In this document: one piece after another, positions 31,804-41,900 of the stretch
Layout: each line of letters begins with the position of its first letter
How positions within the stretch are numbered: position 1 is the first letter of the stretch
Assembly (NCBI RefSeq): GCF_004217135.1
Contig: NZ_SHKK01000001.1
Span: 3,968,001 to 4,032,000, forward strand
Source of the DNA: Micromonospora violae
GTDB lineage: Bacteria > Actinomycetota > Actinomycetes > Mycobacteriales > Micromonosporaceae
Direction: 5' to 3'
Length of the DNA stretch: 64,000 bases
Program-made: the position numbers and the translations under genes
Notes under the pieces: model-generated
What the model saw: the letters and a program-made list of their open reading frames with translations, nothing else
What the model was told of the DNA's origin: nothing
The model's database searches: none

Positions 31804-32382
31804 TCAGAACGCCTGCTCGATGGCGGACCGCAGCGACTGCTTGTAGGAGTTGCTGGTCTCGGTGGCCCCGGAGACGGTGTTGAGGTTCGCGTTCTGCTTC
31901 TGCACCACCTCGCCGCCGCTGCCGTCGTAGCGGTCGCGGACGTCGCCGCTGTGGATGTCGGATTCACCCCCGCTGGGCAGCGACAGCGCGACGGCCTCGA
32001 CGATCCGGCTACCGGAGACGACGATCTGCACCTGCACGTACCCGTACTCGTTGTCGAAGCCCTTGCCGGTGACCCGGCGGGTGGTCGGCTGGGGTGCCTT
32101 GGTGGTGGTCCGGGGTGCGGCCTTCGTGGTGGTGCGGGTGCCGGACGGTCGGGCGGCGCTCCTGGTCGGCTTGGGTGACGTGGGCGCGTCGGCGGTCGCC
32201 GACGGCTCCGGCGCCTCGCCCGACGGGTCGGCGATCGGCTCGACCCCCTGCGGGGTGGGGTTGACCGGCTGGGCGGTCGGCAGGTTCTGGGCGACCGGGG
32301 TGGCGCCCGGCGAACCCTTGAACACCACCAGCGCGGTGGTGCTGGCGGCCAGGCCGGTGATCGCGAACAATGCGCGACGCAT
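31804..32382 (-). CDS. FMN-binding domain protein, substrate of ApbE
   Basis: A 192-residue exported electron carrier. It has a signal anchor (MRRALFAITGLAASTTALVVF), then a Thr/Pro/Lys-rich linker of about 75 residues (APTSPKPTRSAARPSGT). The FMN-binding domain occupies about 105-192 (GFDNEYGYVQVQIVVSGSRIVEAVALS) and ends with the flavinylation motif NTVSGATETSNSYKQSL, where the Thr of SGAT carries the FMN. The linker would span the cell wall or allow reach between partners. ATG 32382 has GGAAGGG upstream. It lies between the membrane flavocytochrome and apbE genes in the operon. Confidence 0.92.
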   Translation of the reverse strand: MRRALFAITGLAASTTALVVFKGSPGATPVAQNLPTAQPVNPTPQGVEPIADPSGEAPEPSATADAPTSPKPTRSAARPSGTRTTTKAAPRTTTKAPQPTTRRVTGKGFDNEYGYVQVQIVVSGSRIVEAVALSLPSGGESDIHSGDVRDRYDGSGGEVVQKQNANLNTVSGATETSNSYKQSLRSAIEQAF

Positions 32383-32395
32383 GGGGATGCCCTTC

Positions 32396-33811
32396 CTACA
32401 GCTCGAACGTGGCCAGGTGGATCTGCCGTCGGGGCACGCCGGCCCGGCGCAGCGCCCGCACCGACTGTTCCACCAACCCGGGCGGCCCGCACAGGTAGAC
32501 GTCGCGCCGGGCCACGTCGGGCACCAGTCGACGCAGCCCGTCCGGGCTCAACACCTGACGGGGGCCGGGGTCGTCGCGGGAGCCGATGACGTACCAGACG
32601 GAGGTGTCGCGCTCCTGGGCCAGCCAGTCCAACTCACGGCTGAGCAGCACCTCGGCCGGTGTGCGGGCCCGGTAGATCAGCGCGGCGCCCGGCGGCAGCT
32701 CCTCCAGCATGGCCCGGATCGGCGTGATGCCGCTGCCACCGGCGATCAGCAGCGCCCGTTCGCGGAGCCGGTGCGCGGCGGTGAAGGTGCCCGACGGGCC
32801 TGCGGCCCACACCCGGGTGCCCGGGTCCAGGTCACGCAGGTCGGCGGTGTGGGTGCCGACGACCTTGACGGTGATCCGCAACCAGCGGCCGTTGGCGGCG
32901 GCGGAGACGGAGAACGGGTGCGACTGCCACCAGCAGCCCCGGGTGAGGAACCGCCAACGGAAGTGCTGGCCGCCGAGCATCGCCAGCCGGCCGAGCCGCT
33001 CCCCGGTGAGGTAGATGGAGATGGTGTCGGTGCTCTCGGCGACCACGTCGGCGACCCGCAGCCGGTAGCGCAGGTTGAACGCCAGCGGCGCGATCACGCG
33101 GCCCCAGAGCAGGGCGGCGACCACCAGCAGGTAGAGCGCGATCCAGCCGGTGCGCACCGGGCCGGGCTTGTACAGCTGCGCGCCGTGGGTGAACTGGTGG
33201 CCGTAGCCGAGCAGCAGGACCAGATAGCTGGACAGGTGCAACAGGTGCCACAGCTCGTACGGCAACGCCCGGCGGATCGCCCGGATGCTGGTGAAACCGA
33301 CCAGCACCATGATGCCGGTGGCGACGAACGCCGACACCATGTCCTCGTAGTCGCCGAGCAACGTGCCGACCTCGGCGAGGATCGACTGGTTGCGCAGGTC
33401 GGCGTAGCCGAGGAGGATCAGCGACATGTGCGCCAGCACGGCGACCAGCAGGGTGGCGCCGATGTCCCGGTGCCAGCGGGCCGTGTGCTCGCCGCCGATC
33501 CACCGTTCCAGCACCGGCAGTCGGCTCATCATCAGCACCTGCACGAGCAGCAGGTAGCCGGCGATCAGGCCGGTGATGCGGCCGGCCGCGGTGACGGTGG
33601 CCGCGGTGGTCCGCAGCGATCCGGCGGGGGTGCCCAACCACCACGGCAGCACGCTGGCGAGCAGGCCGACCAGGAGCAGCACGCCCAGCAGCCGTCGGCC
33701 GCCGGGCCCGCGCCGGGCCGGGATCTGCGGTACGGGTGCAGCCGACCGGCCGCCGTGCCGGGACGAGGTCCCGGTACGACGGCCGGTGGCGTGGGTGTGC
33801 GAGTACGTCAC
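32396..33811 (-). CDS. Ferric-reductase-like membrane flavocytochrome
   Basis: A 471-residue protein fusing a ferric-reductase-type heme membrane domain to a ferredoxin-NADP reductase domain. Six to seven helices occupy about residues 35-235. Heme-ligand histidines are seen in RWHRDIGATLLVAVLAHMSL and LWHLLHLSSYLVLLLGYGHQFTHG. The FAD motif is WWQSHPFSVSAA, the NAD(P) motif is LIAGGSGITPIRAM, and the end is DVYLCGPPGLVEQSVRALRRAGVP. It moves electrons from cytoplasmic NAD(P)H across the membrane. GTG 33811 overlaps the DUF1501 stop by four bases. Its product likely feeds the FMN-binding protein encoded next. Confidence 0.92.
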   Translation of the reverse strand: MTYSHTHATGRRTGTSSRHGGRSAAPVPQIPARRGPGGRRLLGVLLLVGLLASVLPWWLGTPAGSLRTTAATVTAAGRITGLIAGYLLLVQVLMMSRLPVLERWIGGEHTARWHRDIGATLLVAVLAHMSLILLGYADLRNQSILAEVGTLLGDYEDMVSAFVATGIMVLVGFTSIRAIRRALPYELWHLLHLSSYLVLLLGYGHQFTHGAQLYKPGPVRTGWIALYLLVVAALLWGRVIAPLAFNLRYRLRVADVVAESTDTISIYLTGERLGRLAMLGGQHFRWRFLTRGCWWQSHPFSVSAAANGRWLRITVKVVGTHTADLRDLDPGTRVWAAGPSGTFTAAHRLRERALLIAGGSGITPIRAMLEELPPGAALIYRARTPAEVLLSRELDWLAQERDTSVWYVIGSRDDPGPRQVLSPDGLRRLVPDVARRDVYLCGPPGLVEQSVRALRRAGVPRRQIHLATFEL

Positions 33812-35202
33812 GCGTACAGCTTCATCGGGGCGTACTTCTGGCGGGGGAAGATCTTGTCGACCTCCGCGTTGGTGAGGCCGAACCGGCCCTGCGCCACCGC
33901 ACCGTAGACGTTGAACATGTTGTTGTACTCCGGCACGTCACCGGAGTCCAGCTTGTCCAGGCCGTTCCAGGTGCCGAGCAGCGAACCGGCCAGCTTCTTG
34001 CCGGAGAGCAGGGTGACCACGCCGCCGTGCCCGTGGTCGGTGCCGCCGGTGTTGGAGCGGACCCGGCGGCCGAACTCGCTGGACACCATGATCGTCACGT
34101 CGGCGGCCTGTGGGCCGAGGTCGGTGAAGAAGGCGGCCATCGCCTTGGCCAGCTCGTTCAGCCGGCGGTACAGCTGGCCGCCCTCACGGGTGCCCTGGTT
34201 CTCGTGGGTGTCGTAGCCGCCCATACCGACGGTGGCGACCCGCACGTTGGCCCCGCCCTTGATCAGCTGGGCGAGTTGTTGGAAGGCCCGCCCCACGCCC
34301 TCGTACGTGACGCCCTCGGCGGGCTGGTACGGCTTGGCGGCGAGCTTCTGGGCGGTGGCCAGCGCGCCCATGCCCTCCTGCACGGCCTCCTCGACCGGGT
34401 GGTTGATCCCGGTGAAGAGCCCCTTGATGGCCTTCTCGGTGGCAGCCCGGAACCGCTGGTCACCGTTGAGCCGCAGCGAACCGACGCTGTTCAGCGAGAG
34501 CGCGCCGTTGTTGCCGACCAGCGAGCGGGGCAGGGTGCTGCCGACGCCGACGCTGCGGAACGCCGTGCCCTTGCCCAGGTTGTCGACCAGACCGTCGAGC
34601 CAACCCCGGCCGCCGGTCTCGTTCGGCAGCCCGCCCAGGTTGCAGGCGTCCGCGGCCTGGAAGTGGCTGCGCGACAACCGCTCGTCGGAGACGGCCGGGA
34701 TGAAGCCCAGCTGGCCGGCCGTGAGCCACTTCTCCAACGGCTTGAACGCGCCGGTCAGCTTGAAACCGCGGCTCAGGGCCAGCGAGTCGTTGCCGAGCAG
34801 CAGGTCGGGCCGGGCCTTGCTGAGCACCGCGTCGTTGTCCGGAGCGACGAGGCTCAGCCCGTCCAGCCCGCCGTAGAGGAAGACGTGGATCAGGGTGCCG
34901 GTCTTGGTCGCCGCGAACGACGCCGAGGTGGTGACGAACTGGGCGGTGGCCAGCGCGGTGGCGGTGGCGGCGGCACCGGCGACGAAGGTCCGCCGGGTCA
35001 CGCCCCGACCGTCCTGCTGCGCCTCCTCCAGGTTCTCCAGGGTGCGGTACCTGTCGAACTCGGCCGCGTTCTCGGCGGCGACGATGTCCGCCTCGGCACG
35101 CAGCAGCGCCTCGGCCGGGTTGTCGGCCAGCCGCCGCACGTCGGGGCATTCGGGGTGCAGGGGGAAAGAGTTGTCCACAGTCTTCTCCATCGGGTGCCTC
35201 AC
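33808..35202 (-). CDS. DUF1501 protein, Tat-exported
   Basis: A 464-residue DUF1501 protein. A twin-arginine signal lies unusually far in, at about residues 68-90 (VTRRTFVAGAAATATALATA), after a helical, acidic cytoplasmic extension. The DUF1501 core follows: GTLIHVFLYGGLDGLSLVAPDND, LGFIPAVSDERLSRSHFQAAD, TVGMGGYDTHENQ and MVSSEFGRRVRSNTGGTDHGHGG, a pattern with conserved His/Asp residues related to the alkaline phosphatase/sulfatase fold. Function is unknown. GTG 35202 overlaps the DUF1800 stop by four bases, which supports this start over ATG 35190. It lies in one operon with the flavin electron-transfer genes. Confidence 0.9.
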   Translation of the reverse strand: MRHPMEKTVDNSFPLHPECPDVRRLADNPAEALLRAEADIVAAENAAEFDRYRTLENLEEAQQDGRGVTRRTFVAGAAATATALATAQFVTTSASFAATKTGTLIHVFLYGGLDGLSLVAPDNDAVLSKARPDLLLGNDSLALSRGFKLTGAFKPLEKWLTAGQLGFIPAVSDERLSRSHFQAADACNLGGLPNETGGRGWLDGLVDNLGKGTAFRSVGVGSTLPRSLVGNNGALSLNSVGSLRLNGDQRFRAATEKAIKGLFTGINHPVEEAVQEGMGALATAQKLAAKPYQPAEGVTYEGVGRAFQQLAQLIKGGANVRVATVGMGGYDTHENQGTREGGQLYRRLNELAKAMAAFFTDLGPQAADVTIMVSSEFGRRVRSNTGGTDHGHGGVVTLLSGKKLAGSLLGTWNGLDKLDSGDVPEYNNMFNVYGAVAQGRFGLTNAEVDKIFPRQKYAPMKLYA

Positions 35203-37295
35203 CGGAGGTGGTGCTGGGGGGAAGCGAGGATCGCCCGCGCGACGGCGGTGATGGCCCCGTTGAACGTGGCGTCGACCTTGGCGGTCGCCGCCACACCGGC
35301 CACGCCGAGGATGAGGTTCCTCTCCCGCGTGCTCAACTTCTGGCCCACCAGCCGCAGGGAGAGCGCGTCCACGTACGCCCCGGCCGTCGCCGGTGGCTTG
35401 GCCACCAGCTTCTCCGGCGGGGTGTAGGTGAAGGTGGTGCGGTAACCGGCGAGGATCTCACCCGCCTCGTTCCAGCCGTTGACCATGGTGCCGGCCGAGG
35501 TCCAGGCGACGTAGACGTCCGGGTAGCCGTCCGGGGTGGGCTGACCCATCGGGTAGTGGCCCAGCTCGCGCATCTTGTCGTGGATCTGGCGCAGCCCCCG
35601 GGCGTACGGGGTGCGCTTGCTGTCGCCGTTGTTGTGCTTCGGCGACGCGTCCGGTGAGACGCCCAGGGTGCGGTACGTGGCGACCAGGTACTCCATCGGC
35701 CGGCGCACCTTCTGGCCCACCCCGGCCCAGAACTCCGAGGAGCAGAAGAGCGTCATCAGGACCGGCTTGATCATGCCCTTGTTGGTCGTGTACGTCTTGG
35801 CCAGCCGGTCCACCAGGGACTTCGGCGGGGTGTCCGAGACGAACCGGGTGGCCAGGCTCTGCGCCACGTACTTCGCGGTCGACGGGTGCGTCGCGATGTA
35901 GGTGATGTACGCGTCGATCGCCGCTTCGGCCTTCTTCGGGTCGGCCGAGTTGTTCGCGTGGGTGAAGCCGAGGATCTTCACCTTGCCGACGTAGTGCTGC
36001 TCGGGGCGGAAGACGTACTTGCCGTCCTGGACGCCACGGCCGGTCTGGAGCATGGCGGCCTGCCGGACGTCCGGCTCCTTGTAGCCGCCGTCGACACCGA
36101 CCGAGTAGAGCTCAAGGTTCTCCCGGGCGAGGTTCTCGTTGATCGCGTCCTTGCGGGAGTCCTTCTGGTTCAGGTAGATCAGCAGCGCCGGGTGCTTGTT
36201 CGCGGCGACCAGCATCTCCGGGTAGCTGCCCAGGGCGTGCTTGCGCACGACGTCCTGGTCGAACGAGTTGCGGTACACCTCGCCGCCGTCGAAGTCCGCG
36301 GCGACGTGCAGGAAGTCGTTCCAGAAGTCGACCATCACCTCGAAGAGCTGGCGCTTGGACCAGATCTGCCGGGCGATGGTGGCGTCGACCATCTCCCGCT
36401 CCGGCTGGGCGCCCTGGTCGTTGAGCTTGTCCCGCTGGTCGCGCAGCTGCTGCGTGGAGAGCTTCTGGGTCGGCAGCTCGGCGAGCTTCAGCTCACCCTT
36501 GCTCGGCTCCAGCTTGTCCGGGTCCAGTTGGGCGCGGATCCAGGCGTCCATGCCCTCGCGCTTGATGTCGGCGAGCAGCGCGGGCGTCACGCCGAAGGTG
36601 GCGCGCCGGGCCAGGTGCAGGATCGGGTCCTTGGCCAGCACCGTCTTCACGGTCACCTTGGTCGCCGCCGCGGCCGCGGCCGGGCCGGAGTAGGTACGCC
36701 CGCCGGCCGGCGCGTTCTTCTTCAGCGCCGCACCGGCGCGGGAGCCCATGTAGCTCTCGTTCTGCTCGGTGTAGGTACGCACCGTGCTGGGCTGCTGGCC
36801 GCTGGGCCGCGCCGCGGTGCCGTCGGTCACCGTGCTGCCGGTCGCGTCGCCGGCGGCCGCCTCGCCGCCGAAGAGGCCCCGCAGCTGCGGGGTCATGGCG
36901 AGCGCCGCGCCACCGGCGACGACGGCGGCGGTGCCGCCGAGGGCCACCATCGCCTTCCGTCGACCAACCTTGCCACCGGGCTCGTCGTCATCGTCGAGGG
37001 CGGGCAGGCCGGTGCCGGCCGGGCGCGCCGGGGTCGGGCGGCCCAGGCCCTCCGGGCCGACCCACTGTGGACCGCGCGGCGCGGGACCGGGCTGCCCGGC
37101 GTGCGCGTACCCGTCGGCGTACTGCTCACGCGGGTCGCCCTGCGCGGGGTAGCCGCCCTGGTGGGGGTGGGGCGAGTCGTAGCCGTAGGGCGCGGGCGCG
37201 GTGGGGTCGCCGTAGCCGTCGGCGCTGTGGTGCTGGCGTCCGTCCCAACCGCGGTCGTCCCGCGGTCGACGTGGTGGCACATTCTGGTCGGCCAT
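35199..37295 (-). CDS. DUF1800 protein with long cytoplasmic N-terminus, Tat-exported
   Basis: A 698-residue DUF1800 protein and first gene of the operon. Residues 1-108 are Pro/Gly/Tyr-rich and disordered. A twin-arginine signal then follows (VGRRKAMVALGGTAAVVAGGAALA, RR at 112-113). The DUF1800 region starts near residue 225 (DPILHLARRATFGVTPALLADIKREGMDAWIRAQLDPD) and runs with MVDFWNDFLHVAADF, NLARENLELYSVGVDGGYKEPDV, GWNEAGEILAGYR and an end rich in short helices. DUF1800 and DUF1501 genes are paired in many bacteria; the function of the pair is not established. A long disordered tail before a Tat signal is unusual. Confidence 0.9.
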   Translation of the reverse strand: MADQNVPPRRPRDDRGWDGRQHHSADGYGDPTAPAPYGYDSPHPHQGGYPAQGDPREQYADGYAHAGQPGPAPRGPQWVGPEGLGRPTPARPAGTGLPALDDDDEPGGKVGRRKAMVALGGTAAVVAGGAALAMTPQLRGLFGGEAAAGDATGSTVTDGTAARPSGQQPSTVRTYTEQNESYMGSRAGAALKKNAPAGGRTYSGPAAAAAATKVTVKTVLAKDPILHLARRATFGVTPALLADIKREGMDAWIRAQLDPDKLEPSKGELKLAELPTQKLSTQQLRDQRDKLNDQGAQPEREMVDATIARQIWSKRQLFEVMVDFWNDFLHVAADFDGGEVYRNSFDQDVVRKHALGSYPEMLVAANKHPALLIYLNQKDSRKDAINENLARENLELYSVGVDGGYKEPDVRQAAMLQTGRGVQDGKYVFRPEQHYVGKVKILGFTHANNSADPKKAEAAIDAYITYIATHPSTAKYVAQSLATRFVSDTPPKSLVDRLAKTYTTNKGMIKPVLMTLFCSSEFWAGVGQKVRRPMEYLVATYRTLGVSPDASPKHNNGDSKRTPYARGLRQIHDKMRELGHYPMGQPTPDGYPDVYVAWTSAGTMVNGWNEAGEILAGYRTTFTYTPPEKLVAKPPATAGAYVDALSLRLVGQKLSTRERNLILGVAGVAATAKVDATFNGAITAVARAILASPQHHLR

Positions 37296-37725
37296 GTACC
37301 AATCCCGATTTCTGCTGAGCGCCGAGAGCTGCTACCGGCAGGTGCGGCAGGTGCGGCGACTGTTGCCTGAGGGGGTTGCTACGGCAAAGTAACTAAGGCC
37401 TCAGGGCCCTTCAAGGCAGCCGGATCACCCCCGTGAGGGCACTTAAGACACCGCTCAGTACGACCTCGGCGGCGGGCCGCAGGGCGTAGCCGCCCGCAGA
37501 CCTTCCCAGCAGGGGGTACGTGCGGCAGCCGCGCACGGATCGGACCTTGGCGCCGTAGCCGACACTTTCGGCGTCGTTCACCACCAAAGACAAACTTAAG
37601 GCCCGGGTAAGCCGGACCTGAGACGCGCTCGCGTGGAGGAAAAGTAGCAGCACCGGGCGAGCGTGAGCCGCCACCGCAGCGGGTATGCCGCCGAACCGCT
37701 GGACGCGTGAGGGGAAGGCAGCGCC
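37296..37725. promoter_or_regulatory. Divergent intergenic region, 430 bases
   Basis: Between the divergent DUF1800 operon and the DUF3040 gene no coding region is supported. CACTTAAG (37439-37446) and AAACTTAAGG (37592-37601) resemble each other. Small stems such as GGCGGCGGGCCGC near 37468 occur. It should hold the promoters of the five-gene operon (minus strand) and of the DUF3040 gene. Confidence 0.4.
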
Positions 37726-37983
37726 ATGCTCAGCAAAGAGGATCAGCGCAGATTCGACCAGATCACCCGTCAGCTCCGGGAAAGTGACCCGGCCTTCTTC
37801 AAGAAGCTGGACCACCGGGTCCGGGCCCGCAGGGGCCGCTACCTGATGTTGTTGACCATCGTGCTGTGGGCGTCGCTGCCGGCGATAGCCGTGTTCGCCG
37901 GTCGACTGACCGGCGCGATCTGCGCGGTGGTCCTGGTGGCCAACGCCGCCGTCATGTGGCGGTTCCGCCGCCGCTGGACGTGA
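37726..37983 (+). CDS. DUF3040 small membrane protein
   Basis: An 85-residue DUF3040 protein: a charged N-terminal cytoplasmic part (MLSKEDQRRFDQITRQLRES, DPAFFKKL) followed by two membrane helices (YLMLLTIVLWASLPAIAVFAG and TGAICAVVLVANAAVMW) and a basic end. The family is widespread in actinobacteria and of unknown function. ATG 37726 is preceded by GAGGGGAAGG. It is convergent with the SWIM gene. Confidence 0.88.
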   Translation: MLSKEDQRRFDQITRQLRESDPAFFKKLDHRVRARRGRYLMLLTIVLWASLPAIAVFAGRLTGAICAVVLVANAAVMWRFRRRWT

Positions 37984-38008
37984 CCGCTCAACCGCTCGAC
38001 GGCACCGC

Positions 38009-38926
38009 TCACCGGTCGGCCGGGCCGAACGCCCGGTACGCGCGACGCAACCGTTCGAGCAGTCCCGGCCCACCGATGGCCGGGGCCGGCGCGCCGAGCT
38101 GGCGCAGCAGCAGGTCGGTGCCGGTCACCAGTCGGGGCGGCCGATCCGGCAGCGGCACCGGCGCGGACCAGAACCGGTCCGCCGCCTCCGCCAACGGCGT
38201 CGCCGAAAGCCCGATCAGCGCGCGGGCGGCACCGACCGGCGCGCCGACGTCCACTGTCGACGGCACACCGTCCGGTTCGGACGGCACATCGACCGGCTCG
38301 GTCGTCGGGGTGACGCCGGTGGCGGCGGCCCGCCGGGCGCGCAGTGCGTCGAGCAACTCCGCGCGGGACCGACCACGCCAGTGCAGCAGCTCGAACGGGT
38401 CCGCGTCGAACGCCTCGGCCAGCAGGTAGAACGTCGCGGCGAGGTGTTTGCACGGCACCGCGAAGTCGGGGCAGTTGCAGCGCTGGGTCAACTCGTCCAC
38501 GGCGGTCGGGAAGAGCGGCGCGCCGGCGGCGGCGAACAGCTCCTCCAACTCGTCGGGGAGGTCCCCGGCGAGCAGCCGGGCGCTGAAGAACGCCTGCCCG
38601 GCCAGCTCGTTCTCGATCCGGGACCAGAGCGCGGCCGGGAACGGTTTCAGCGCGATCGACACCTGGTACGGCTTCGGCCGGGAACCCTGCACCACCGCGC
38701 TGACCCGTCCGGGTGCGATGTCGAGCGTGAGCACCTGACCGGCCCGCGCGTACGAACGGCCCCGGGTCAACCGGGTGCCGAGCGCGAACGACTCCAGCAC
38801 CTCCAGGAAACGCCGCGACCACCAGGACCGGCCGATCGCGCCCCGGGCGCTGCGCGCCCGCAGGCCCCCGTCGACCCGGCGGGGACGCCCGTAGTCGGCG
38901 AACCGGTCGGTGCTCCGCTCGCTCAC
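38009..38926 (-). CDS. SWIM zinc-finger protein
   Basis: A 305-residue protein with a SWIM zinc finger (RCNCPDFAVPCKHLAATFYLL, residues about 150-170; CxC ... CxxH). The N-terminal part (SWWSRRFLEVLESFALGTRLTRGRSYARAGQV) and RAELLDALRARRAA are typical of the actinobacterial SWIM partners of SNF2 helicases. It probably binds DNA or protein to guide the helicase. GTG 38926 overlaps the helicase stop by four bases (GTGA), so both proteins are made from one mRNA. Confidence 0.9.
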   Translation of the reverse strand: MSERSTDRFADYGRPRRVDGGLRARSARGAIGRSWWSRRFLEVLESFALGTRLTRGRSYARAGQVLTLDIAPGRVSAVVQGSRPKPYQVSIALKPFPAALWSRIENELAGQAFFSARLLAGDLPDELEELFAAAGAPLFPTAVDELTQRCNCPDFAVPCKHLAATFYLLAEAFDADPFELLHWRGRSRAELLDALRARRAAATGVTPTTEPVDVPSEPDGVPSTVDVGAPVGAARALIGLSATPLAEAADRFWSAPVPLPDRPPRLVTGTDLLLRQLGAPAPAIGGPGLLERLRRAYRAFGPADR

Positions 38927-41900
38927 TCCACCACCGCCCCGGCCTCCAGGGCGAACAGGTCCCGCAACTGGCCGGTGGACAACTCGGTGATCCACTGTTC
39001 GCCGGTGCCGACCACCCGCTCGGCGAGGCTGCGCTTGTCGGCGATCAACGCGGCCACCTTCTCCTCGACCGTGCCGGCACAGACGAACTTGCGGACCTGC
39101 ACCCGTCGGCGCTGCCCGATCCGGAACGCCCGGTCGGTGGCCTGGTCCTCGACCGCCGGGTTCCACCACCGGTCCACATGCACCACGTGGTTCGCGGCGG
39201 TCAGGGTCAGCCCGGTGCCGCCGGCCTTGAGGGACAGGACGAACAGCGGTGGACCCTCCGCCGACTGGAAGCGCTGCACCAGGGCGTCCCGCTCGGCTTT
39301 GCCGAGGCCACCGTGCAGGAACAGCACCTCCCGGCCGAACCGCGCCGAGAGGTGACCGCGCAGCATCGCACCGAACTCGGCGTACTGGGTGAAGAGCAGC
39401 GCCTTCTCCCCCGCCGCCAGCACCTCCTCCAGGATCTCGGTGAGCCGGGCCAGTTTGCCGGAGCGGCCCTCCAACGGCGAACCGTCGCGCAGCAACTGGG
39501 CGGGGTGGTTGCAGACCTGCTTGAGTCGGGTCATGGTGGCCAGCACCAGGCCGCGCCGTTCGATGCCGTCGCTGGTCTCGATCCGGGCGAGCATGTCGTC
39601 GACCACCACCCGGTACAGCGCGGCCTGCTCGGCGGTGAGGTTGCAGAGCACCTCCATCTCCAGCTTCTCGGGCAGGTCGGAGATGATCGACGAGTCGGTC
39701 TTGAGTCTGCGCAGCACGAACGGGCCGGTGATCCGGCGTAGCCGCTCGGCGGCCTCGGCGTCGCCGTTGCGCTCGATCGGCTCGGCGAACCGCTTGCGGA
39801 ACGTCGCGGCCGGCCCGAGCAGGCCCGGGTTGGCGAACTGCATGATCGACCAGAGGTCGGCGAGGCGGTTCTCCACCGGCGTACCGGTCACCGCCACCCG
39901 CTGCCGGGCGGGCAGCGCGCGCACCGCCTCGGCCTGCCGGGTCGACGCGTTCTTGATTGCCTGCGCCTCGTCCACCACCACCCGGTGCCAGTCGATGCCG
40001 GCCAGGTCGGCGGCGTCGCGGGCCGCCACCGAGTAGGTGGTCAGGACCAGGTCCGCGCCGTGCGCGGCCGCGGTGAACTCCGCCCCCCGGGCCCGCTCGG
40101 CACCATGGTGTACGTGCACCCGCAACGTCGGGGTGAACCGCGCCGCCTCCCGCTGCCAGTTGCCGACCAGCGACATCGGACAGACCAGCAGGGTCGGTCC
40201 GGCCTCCGGCGGGTCCCCGGCGAGCAGCGCGAGCAGTTGCACCGTCTTGCCCAGCCCCATGTCGTCGGCGAGCACACCGCCCAAGCCGAGTGAGCGCAGG
40301 AAGGCCAGCCAGGCCAGCCCACGCTGCTGGTACGGCCGCAGCGTCCCCTGGAAGCTCGGCGGTGGGTCCAGCGGGGTGAGCCGCCGTTCGACCGCGCCGG
40401 CGAGCAGGTCACCCAGCGCCCCGTCGGCGGTCACCTCCAGCACCGGCAGCGCGCCGGTGGCGTCGCCGTCGGCCAACCCGAGGCGGAGCAGGTCGGCGAC
40501 GGTCAACTCGCCCGCGGAGCGGAGCAGGCGCAACCCGGCCGCGAGCCGCCCCGGGTCCAGCTCCACCCACCGGCCACGCAGGCGTACCAATGGGGTCTTC
40601 ATCTCGGCCAGCGCCGCCAACTCCTCGGCGGACAACGGCTGGTCGCCGAGCGCGATCTCCCACCGGTAATCGACCAGGGCGTCCAGACCGACACCACCCT
40701 CGGTGCCACCCACCGTGCCCGGCGCGGTGCGGCTACGCGCCCGCAACCGGGCGCCCAGGCGCGCCGACGGGCGCTGCCACCAGGACGGCAGCAGCACCCC
40801 GAAACCGGCCGCGTGCAGCACCGGAGCGCCCTCGCTGAGGAACCGGTGCGCCCCCTCGACGTCGAGTTCCATCGCCTCCGGGGCTGCGGTACGCAGGGCG
40901 GCGTCCAGGTCCGGCCAGAGCCGGCTGGCCCGGCCCAGCTCGGCGAGGAGGGTCTCCTGCGGGCTGGTCGTCCGGCCTGCCAGCCCACCGAGCGCCTGCG
41001 GGGCCCGCCAGATCTCCCCCGCGTCGACGTGCAGGCCGGGCTCGTCCGCGGCCTGCAACCCGAACTCCAGCCGCCAGCGCCCGCCGCCGGTCGAGTCCAC
41101 CGGTGGTGGCGCGCTGTCGGCGGGCACCGCCCGGGTGGCCAGGATCGGTTCGGTGACCTCGTCGGGAGCCGGTTCCACCAGGCGGAAACTGGCCCGCACC
41201 GGGCCACCGGCCGCGTCGCGCTGCCACGCGTCCAGTTCGGAGGTGAGGGTGGCCAGCCCGGCCGGGTCGATGGTGAAGTCGCGTTGCGGGCCGGCGAGCG
41301 CGGCCAACCAAGCCGGCGCCGGACCACCCGGGCGCACCCCCCGGGCCAGCGTGGTGTTCGCCAGCGCGGCCCGCGCGGCGGCGTCGGTCAACGCGTCGAG
41401 CGCGTCCGCGACCAGCGCGGCGGCGGTCAGCTCGGGCCCGCCCGCACCAACGGTCGCCGCAGTGTCGGCGGCAGCACTCCCGGCGGACGGCCCGGCGGCG
41501 CTCACGGTGGGCGGCCCGACGGCGCTCACGGTAGGCGGCCCGACGGCGCTCACGGTAGGCGGCCCGACGGCGCTCACGGTAGGCGGCCCGACGGCGCTCA
41601 CGGTGGACGGCGGCAGGGCGGCGGCAGTGGGCGGCATGGCCGCGCGGGCGGCGGGTGGCAGGGCCAGCGCCAGCGATCGCGCCCAGGCGGCGTCGGTGCC
41701 GGTCAGCAACGAACGCCAGACCGCCTGCGTGGGCACCTGCTCGGCAGCGCCGGACCTCATCGTCGCGCCGGTGCCGGGTGACTGATCTCCCACCGTCACG
41801 CCAGCGCCGGGCGGCTGGTCGCCCATCCTCGTGCGTATGCCGGGGAGGACCCGCCCCCGGGTCACCAGGTCGGCGGCGAAGTCGGCCAGCTCGGCGAAGT

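Noticed and set aside
37411..38073. 220-codon minus-strand frame
   Set aside because: Overlaps the clear DUF3040 gene on the other strand; no family pattern.
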